DNA from: Mytilisepta virgata
Lineage: Eukaryota; Mollusca; Bivalvia; Mytilida; Mytilidae
Direction of reading: 5' to 3'
DNA length: 64,000 nt
NCBI GenBank assembly: GCA_028015205.1
Contig: CM051516.1
Coordinates: forward strand, 61,260,230 to 61,324,229
Below, one piece after another: positions 56,199 to 64,000 of the stretch. The translations under genes were made by a program, and so were the position numbers. Position 1 is the first letter of the stretch. The number at the start of each line of letters is the position of its first letter. A model generated the notes under the pieces. It did no database searches. It had not been told where the DNA came from and saw only the letters and a list, made by a program, of their open reading frames with translations.

Positions 56199-56659
56199 GC
56201 TACAAGGATTTAAAGTGTTTAATTTTTCCTCCTTAGTCATAGTTTCTTCAGTATTAAGAGACATAATATAATATTTTCGTAAAAAATCATTTAATTGACA
56301 ATCTAATATGAAATTAGACTCATCCTCAATTTCATTGCAAATGGAGCATAATGTTAAGTTTTTTGGTATTTTTTGTATATCTGCCTCTTTCAATTGATTA
56401 AGCATGTAAAGGGTGATCACTAATTCTAATCTGACATCATTTTTCACAATGATACCCATTTTTGACAGATTTAAATGTTTGAAGTTTACTATTTTGGTCT
56501 AAATTATCTATTTTGTCTTGGAATTTCTCTCGGTGTTGATTGCTGGACTCCCTCCCACAAACTATTGCACTTATCAAATATTCAAAACGGTATTGATTAT
56601 GGCCACCAGCATTTTTGCAAAAAGTAAATTTTATTTCAAATATCTTGATCAAATAGAAT

Positions 56660-58150
56660 AATGAGAGGAAGAGTATTAAAAAGCTGTTGTTTATTCCACC
56701 TTGTATTTGTTTTTATTTAATTTATACTGTCCTGTAGTGTTTTATTTAATTTATACTGTCCTGTAGTGTATATTAACATCGATATAATTGTATAATATCA
56801 CAATATCATCATAGCTGGAAGCAAAAGTTTTACTAATGCTGACATTTGATAATTTAACCTTCAAGTTATAGTGTTAATCCAGTATCATATCAGTCCTTGA
56901 AGTTTGTTAATTTAAAGAATAGAACTTAGAACCTAACTGTTTTTGTATAGTTTTAATTATAATACCATGTAATAAAGTAAACATATGACATATAACAATG
57001 CTTTAATCTTTTCATCATTTTGGCTTTTTTGTGAATAATTACTAGAACCTGTGTTAAATTTTACTGTGAACTTTTAAATTTGGTGTGAATTTGTATAGAC
57101 TTTTATTATATGTGAAAGAAAATTTCATGTAATTTAAATGTTGTTTTTTCAGCACTTATTTAAGTAAAAGACCCATTGTTTAAAATATTTATTATATTTG
57201 TTCATGAGGAACCAATCTGCTTTTAATTATAGGCTTGTATTAACATTTATATTGCATGTAATTATAAATATATGGCTGTTTACTTTTTATTGGTTTAATT
57301 TTAATTTAAGTGAAAATGAATTTCATTACACTGAATTTTCTGATTTCACTGATATAGCTGTATAAAAAATCTAATGACTAGGATAAAAAAAAGAGAACAA
57401 TTGCAGTTACATGTTACTATCTTTCTATAAATTTTCTATCTGATTCAGCATCAGTTTTATATAAAAATATGAGGTAATAATTAAAACAATCTGTGATGTC
57501 AAATGTCGTGAAAATGGTATCATTTTAACCATGCACACCTTTAAATAACTTAGGCTGTAATAAAAATTAAGATAAAATAGAATAAAACAAGTTTAAAGAC
57601 AAAGGTATCATGGATAAAATATACATGTACATTTTACTAAATCAATATGTTCTTTGTAATGAAAAGTACATGATTTTTCCCCGTTTCTTTGTTACACACT
57701 TTAAGCTACATGTATGATCTTTGTACCTGCTCATTAAAATTTTTTTATTCATAACCCAAAATATGTAAATTACCACCATTTGATCAGAAGACTGTGTGAA
57801 AAATTTAATTGCATTTAAATGTAAATTGCATGAAAAATAATTTTAGATGGTTAAATGGTTATATAAATATAGTTTATATATATTATCGTATTTCCCTATG
57901 GCTATATCGACCTGCTGAGGCCTTCACAATTTCCCGTATTTCGGCACTGTGACGTCGTACAGAGTTGACCCGACCCTAATATGAGCTGACCCGAATATAT
58001 CAGCGACGTCATAATGTTTGACCCAACGTTGACCCGAATATATCAGGAAAACATCCGGTTTTTGGCATATGGCCATTGAAAAGTAAGAAATTCCATTAAG
58101 ATTGCTAGTTAACAATACGATAAATTTATCATCAAGTTTTCTTCAAACAA
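56660..58150. other. AT-rich stretch, small duplications only
   Basis: A 27-bp direct duplication (ttatactgtcctgtagtgt) lies near 56720-56770. taccatgtaataaagtaaa near 56965 also occurs near 52875. 57947-58045 has two tgacccgaatatatcag copies and two tgacgtc-like sites. No gene. Confidence 0.4.
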
Positions 58151-58264
58151 ATATTGTAAAATATCAGCCGCTCAACACAATATGAAGCTTTTTAGCTCGT
58201 TCGCTACGCTCACTCGCCGAAAAAGCTTCACATTGTGTCTCGCGGCTGATATTTTACGATATAC
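58151..58264. repeat. Long palindrome (hairpin-forming)
   Basis: The left arm atattgtaaaatatcagccg..tatgaagcttttt pairs with the right arm aaaaagcttcacattgtgtc..gatattttacgatat over about 48 bp. A loop with cgttcgctacgctcactcgc separates them. It could be a foldback element; no ORF. Confidence 0.8.
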
Positions 58265-59887
58265 GTTTGCAGAAAACCTGATAATATGTACATATCTATT
58301 TGATTAAATTTGTCTTTTTCATGATATTTTGACTACTGGTCAGCTGAAAAATCCACCTAATATAGAAAATCACTGTCTTAAAGGTCCATGAATATTAAAA
58401 TAGAAAAGATGACTTAATATGCATAATTCAATTTAAAATGTATGGGAAAAATTAAACTGTTTTCACTTATTTTCAGAACAAATGAAAATTTTGACCTACA
58501 TTTATCATAATTAAATGCTTATTCTGACTTGTAATTCATGGTACAGGTCCTGTGTACATAATTCATGATACAGGTCCTGTGTACATACATGTACCAGTAC
58601 ATAATTATCATTGACAGGGATAATTTTGCTGTCTGGACAAAAAAACGGAAATGCTGTACTGGAAGCTGTTTTAATATGAGTAATAAAATAAGAAATCTTA
58701 ACTGACCAACCCAGACTGCCAAAAATAGAATTTCGTTAAAAAAACAAACAAAATGAAATCATCCCCGACTTGGGAAATTATTCTTGTCAGCACATTATAT
58801 TAATATATGGTATGCTTCTTTTCCATGGTGTAAAGGGAGTTTAAACATGTTTATTAAGAATCTATACTAAGATTTTCATTGATGATTGAGAAGTGTTTAG
58901 TCTAGAGTCCTAATTTGCAACACTAGTAAAAACACTTAATCAAAAGATTAAATGAAGCCCATGTACCGAGACATGTACCAGCCACGTAAATCCCATTGGA
59001 CCCTAGTAAAATAAAAGTTCTTAGGACTAATTACAAGAAGTTTACATCCGTTTTTCTTGTTACATAGCTGCATTTGATCTTTTGAGGTATGAGCCAAGTT
59101 ATTGTGTAGAAACAACATATATTTTGATTGTATTTTGCCAATATTTGTTTAGTCAGAGGTTAAAGTATTAAATTGATTTAATCCTAAACATTTAAATATT
59201 GTGAAGTATTAATAAATACTACATGTAAGTTTTCTTATTGTTCAAGTTATATTAAACATTGAAACATGAAGGTGCAGAAATAATTTCCTGTAGAACACGT
59301 AATGTCAGTAATTACTATCAATACGGGATATAATAAAGGTAAATTGATTTTTAAAATTCATTATTACGAAGCTGATCATTATGGTGTTCTTATTGTATAG
59401 ATGATTCGTTAAACACAGTTTGATTTTAATGACTGTGATTATATAAAGGATAAATTTTAAAAATGATTAGGAAGGAAAAGACAGCTATTCATGTATGGAG
59501 AGAAAAAAAAGTCAAAGGATACCAGTATTTAGCAAAATTAAAAAATAATAAAAATACTAAGGGTTCATTCCTTGTATTGCACATGGTAGATCTCCTTAGC
59601 TGAAATTTGGCTTCCTATTTCGGTATTTTTGGTTATGAGTACTTCTTGTTTTAAAATAAGTTTGGTTTTTGGTCTTTCAAATGTTTAGGTTTTAATGCTG
59701 CTGATAAGAGGTAACTCCTTGAAATGCGTCGTATACAGCATAGTATAAATTTACTATATCTAATATTAGTGTCTTTGGATAGTTATTTTATTTCACAAAT
59801 TCTGATAGAGATCAAGAACATTGTTTATAAGGTTGAATGTGTCATTTCTTTTTTGTAACTGAATGAATTGATTTATAATATTTTATT
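58265..59887. other. AT-rich stretch, no gene seen
   Basis: A short direct duplication (ggtcctgtgtacata, near 58545 and 58572) is the only structure noted. Confidence 0.4.
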
Positions 59888-60660
59888 AGCTCACATGGCC
59901 AAATGGTTCAAGTTAGCTGTTAACATCACTTGACATCTGTTGTCTAAAAATCTGTTGGGTCCAAACTTTGGTGAAATGACAATTCCATTTTCCCCTTTGG
60001 ATATATTTAGGATTTTGGACATTGGATCAATATGACCACTTGTGAAGGAAGTTGGAGTACCTGGTGAGAACTGCCAACCTGACTTCTCCATGAAAACAGG
60101 CAATTTTGTCAAATAAGTTCACAGTGGAACACACCTCTCCACCTGTGGGGCCCCCATCACAACTAAAGTGAGTAAAGCTAGTGATCACCAGTAGACTTAC
60201 AATAAAATAAACAGGTTACTTGGCAGATGTCCCAATTGACACCAGAGTTTGTTGGAATAGTCTTTTAAGTTGCTTCCCTTTCAGAATTGTGCCAAGAGGT
60301 CAGAACCTTGGGACAACATGGCCAACTTGACCTGAAATTGAAAAATTAGTACAAAATACCTAAAATTCATGTCAGGACCAAACTACATTGTAGTTAGTTC
60401 TGCAGTTCTTCACCAAGTTTTACTATTATGCCTCTTTGTTTTACCAGTCCTACCACTGTCACTAATAAGAGAGGTAGGATTGAGTATTTACTGAACAAGT
60501 TTAACCAAGCCACAGTTTTATTCTGCAGCGCTGCTGCAGCGAAGATAAGATAAGCTGGCAATAACTTTGTACTGAGCCATTTAACCTCTTTCCTGTTTGC
60601 GTATTGATACAATGTTTGAAAGTAGTGCAGTCTCCATTATCAGGGCCCCGTTCAACCTGA
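59888..60660 (+). repeat. Decayed family A repeat with an embedded SINE-like fragment
   Basis: It starts agctcacatggccaaatggt, has taacatcacttgacatctgt, and keeps ccaaactttggtgaaatg. Within it, 60045-60215 has ggagtacctggtgagaactg and ggaacacacctctccacctg, a diverged match to the SINE at 18300-18560. Confidence 0.4.
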
Positions 60661-63078
60661 ACCAGTCTCAGTTGTAGGCTTGTGCATTACCTGGGGACAT
60701 TTTGATATCTTTATTTTTAAATAGATTTAATTACATAATTCTTGTACAATGCGACTCGTTATAAGCCTTTAATTTCGATGTTTATACAACCCAGAAAGCG
60801 TGTCTCAAAGATAGGTCAAGTCCATCACCTAATAATCTATTAATACGATACGATGCTACGTCACATCGACCAGTTGAAAATTTAAAGAAGTTCATTGTCA
60901 ATATCGGTCGTCACATAACAGATATGAATTCCCACGCTCAGGTTTGCTGTTGGAGTTATTGATACCGTAATATTTTCATGAATATTTTTGCTTATGACCA
61001 AAAAATAAATAATTGTTTGTTTCCCCAAACCGGGCGGTATCAATTTATCAGTTTTGTACACATCTTTCTACACTATTTAGTGTTTTTCGGAGAGGGCTTA
61101 TATAGGTTTAACCTTCATGATAACTTTTATGAATAAAATATTGTTTATATTAAATAATTATAAACAAATTCGCCTTTAAGACGGGGTTTGCAGGTGTGCA
61201 TTTTAATCAGATCGCGGACAATTCATCGCGCATGTTCAGAAATATTAAGTACACAGTTCACGGAGAATGTCTAAATATAAAGTCTCATTATATGAAGGGA
61301 AAAAAGTATGCGAAGTGTGCAGTACATTCTTATTTTAGAAAGGTACATTGTTTTATATGGAATGGAATAAAAAAAACAATTAAAGTTAAGGAGAGAGCAC
61401 AAGGATTGTTAATAAAACGCATGCATTATTTTTATAATTATTAATTGACCCAATTTGTTTTTGTTGATTCCATACAGGGTCCATCTAATTTGACTCTTAC
61501 GAAGATTGTTCGGCTATTTTCGACAATTAGTAGAGCATATAAATTATCTGAATAGTGTTTGGTCGTAATATCGACAATCTGGCAACACAGTATGGAGCGA
61601 CCATTTGACGCGATGGGGTGGTTTTGGATGACGATATATATTCCAAGAACAAGACTTATCAATCGTTTTTGAAATTATTATTTCTGGAATGACGTTACAT
61701 CAGAGACATATAAAACATTTCTCTGGTTACATTTATCAAATTTCGTTCTCACTTTTCCTCGGCAAAAACAAAATAGGCTATATCGTCAATTTTCCCCGTC
61801 CAGTCCCAATACGGGGATATTTCAAAAATGCATTCGGAATCTTTAGAATCTGAAACTGTCTTATATACTTTTCCTTAAATATCCCCGTGTATCTCTGAAA
61901 CACTGTCTTATATATTGTTCCTCAAATTTCCCCGTGTATCTCTGAAACACTGTCTTATATACTGTTCCTCAAATTTCCCCGTTTAATTCTTTAACGCTGT
62001 CTGTCTGTCTTTTATTTCGTTATTTTCTTCAAATTGGATTACAAATTATTACGAAATAAATGTCATCAATTGATATTTATTTATTTTTTGTTTGATCTGT
62101 ACTTTTTTTCTTAATGCATATAGTCAAATTGCACGTACATGTATTTGGTTCTTAAATAATGTTATCTTTTGAAAAAATGTAATGATAACAACATTTTTTA
62201 TTCTTCCTATACTATATACATTTTGTACATAACGGAATAAATGTCATTGATTAACCTTTATTATAATGTTTTTATTTACTTGTATTATATGTCACAAACA
62301 TTTTATGTTTATTTGACAATAAACATTTGAATTTGAATTTTATTTCGTTCTAAGATGAAATCCAAATTTCGTAGTCTGTTTATAAAATATAACGTTTCCT
62401 GTGCTGGGAATTTTCCTCAAATACAAATACAACAAAACTATTGAAACTCTATCTTTTATCCATTTCATTCGTTCTTGGTCGGTCTGCAATAGGTCATATC
62501 AAATTTCCCTGTTGATGATATAACCAAATTCAATATTTGTCCTGAACATCCATAACTCTGCCTTTTTATGGCATACATACGTTATTTTCCTAAATTGTAT
62601 TGATTGAAGATTTTATCATATTGTCGTATATTTTCCCGCCAGTTTTTGCACGAGATTTTTTAGGTCTTGTCAGAGATACAATACTTTGACACCCGTCAAT
62701 TCATGTTACACAACCAAGTTCATAATACCCTGACCCGTTACTTCAAACAATATACCGCGGTCAAGATTATTGTCAATCATTCTCTGGTCTACAGCTGACC
62801 CATTTATTTATGCTGACACCGATGTTGGACAAATCTCTTATTACTGATGTTAAAAAAAACTCCCACTGTATAGGAATAAAATGTATCACAAAATACCGAA
62901 ATAAATTTGATGCACTGTATGGCCATTTCGTTGACTGACAACTCAACAGCAGTGCTCGAGATCAAAATATTGGAAAACGGGTTAAAGATATAATGATTTC
63001 TCCCATGGGTGTGGGTATTTTCATACCGTTCAGCCCATTGAATAAAAATAATTTAATGTTCTAGAGCAATTAAAAGGT
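60661..63078. other. AT-rich DNA with minor repeats
   Basis: 60990-61050 (minus) shares gtttggggaaacaaacaatt with 21831. An ORF at 61196-61444 is unrecognised. 61883-61990 is a tandem repeat with a period near 48 bp (ccccgtgtatctctgaaaca). 62310-62340 ends ataaacatttgaatttgaat, like a LINE 3' tail on the plus strand, without coding sequence upstream. Confidence 0.4.
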
Positions 63079-63231
63079 CTCGACGTGCGGAAACAAATCG
63101 CTCTAAACAAATCGTCAAGCGATATCCGGTCGAGCGTAAACGATAACAAAAACAAATGTCGGGGTAAAATTAGGGGTGACCTAAATTCTTTGGTACAAGC
63201 GTATTGGGAGAAACAAATTCTACTTCAATTT
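63079..63231 (+). CDS. Possible exon, unrecognised
   Basis: Between an acceptor-like caattaaaag and the donor gtgagt (63232) the frame reads LDVRKQIALNKSSSDIRSSV, NDNKNKCRGKIRGDLNSLVQ, then AYWEKQILLQFL. Base composition is richer in CG than the surroundings. No partner exon or family; chance is possible. Confidence 0.25.
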
Positions 63232-63299
63232 CTCGTGAGTTACAAAATTTCTACACTCTCGAGAGTTAAAATTAAGATTTACCATCCACTGTGTTTTTC

Positions 63300-63755
63300 C
63301 AGAGTCAAAACCCCTGAAGTTTCACCAGATTAAGAATGCCCACGTTCAACGAGGTCAATAACCATCCGACGTGGATAGGGTAGTTTGTGGGCAATTCTAA
63401 AAAAAACTTGGGCATTGCGCGGTCCGTTATACTTATTCCGATTGCTCCTACGGGACATTTCATACAAAAATCTTCATACAGAGAACCACTGAATGGATTG
63501 AAACGAAACATAGCATGAATGTTCCTTATGACGTTCTGGAAAAGTGTTGTTACTTTGGTGCCGATCTGTCGTCCATGATGACCTTCTGCGGAAGACTTAG
63601 TTTAACATAGGACCTTATGAAAAGTACGGCTTCTTGAAAATATCTGAATGGATTGAAACCAAACATGGCTTGGATGTTTATCTCAAGTCCCTTGTCGATG
63701 AACAAATGGAAATATCAGGTGAGCGATGCAGGCTCCTTAGAGCCTCTGGTTTATT
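63300..63755 (+). repeat. Family A repeat, 3' part
   Basis: Contains agtttaacataggaccttat and tggattgaaaccaaacatgg, and ends tcaggtgagcgatgcaggct then ccttagagcctctggttt, the family A 3' end. Confidence 0.65.
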
Positions 63756-63889
63756 TACTTGCACATGCAATGTTTCTGCTACTATCTTTAACTTTAGTTT
63801 TAAACACAGACTGTATTTTTTTTTAATCATTTTAATTATCTATGTTAATTCTTTATTTTACATGAACTCTTTTCATTAGAGTATCTCCC

Positions 63890-64000
63890 TTGTGCTGTGA
63901 TCTGTCCTTTGGTGGTTTTGGCATAATCCTTTTTGGTCATTTTGGTGATTTTGAATTGCCCTTCAACCTTTTGGATTATTGTATCAGATTTCAACATTTT
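63890..64000 (+). repeat. Family D repeat, cut by the window end
   Basis: Contains tttttggtcattttggtgat and cccttcaaccttttggatta, as in 32205-32270. Confidence 0.5.

Larger units (their letters stand above)
55484..56652 (-). pseudogene. Decayed LINE-like coding pieces interrupted by a minisatellite
   Basis: The minus frame at 56193-56459 has TLCSICNEIEDESNFILDCQ, a CxxC..C pattern like the zinc knuckle of LINE ORF2 tails. At 55484-55700 the frame reads YFRITLFNNIKDKFNDQFLS then LPPLDNIVILLDPEKE, like the segment after such knuckles. A 29-bp minisatellite (55710-55994) and a block with its own plus-strand frame (56015-56198) separate them. Frames are broken, so no working protein is expected. 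Confidence 0.35.

Overview
This is eukaryotic DNA, AT-rich, with spliced genes, long introns and dense interspersed repeats. The repeat families (an AGCTCACCTG-type element with (CGT)n, a TACGACCGCAAAA-type element, tRNA-derived SINEs, TTAA MITEs) are, from memory, those of marine mussels and other bivalves. I infer a Mytilus-like mollusc. No bacterial operon, CRISPR array or rRNA gene was seen.

Genes, left to right. (1) 277-381 and 4864-4956 (+): the last two coding exons of a PAWR (Par-4) leucine-zipper homologue; its start lies left of the window. (2) 17037-27981 (-): four phase-0 exons of an AKIP1 homologue; its first coding exon was not found. Its introns hold a SINE, two TTAA MITEs, a 2.1-kb 60-bp minisatellite and other repeats. 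(3) 32913-33689 plus 40515-43298 (+): a two-exon, 1186-residue type I membrane protein with a cysteine-rich ectodomain, a furin-like site, a Ser/Thr stalk, one membrane helix and a very long acidic tail with Tyr motifs. A full-length LINE lies antisense in its only intron. (4) 46602-49108 (+): five exons joining in phase to a 244-residue protein with one membrane helix and coiled coil; not recognised. The right 14 kb has no convincing complete gene, only repeats, decayed LINE coding pieces and a few exon-like fragments.

Mobile DNA dominates. The LINE at 34391-39617 has ORF1 and ORF2 in the same frame, separated by one UAG, and no ATG before the endonuclease domain. This suggests stop-codon readthrough and is the strongest candidate for something new. 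A second, 5'-truncated LINE (43.8-45.1 kb) is split by a hairpin MITE that also occurs at 17.3 kb. One repeat element is nested inside another at 1.3-4.4 kb. Two SINE insertions keep 13-bp target-site duplications. The 60-bp minisatellite has a 540-bp higher-order repeat and appears to derive from a SINE fragment.

Limits: all calls are by eye. Exon joins rest on GT/AG sites and phase. Family names come from remembered sequence and were not searched.
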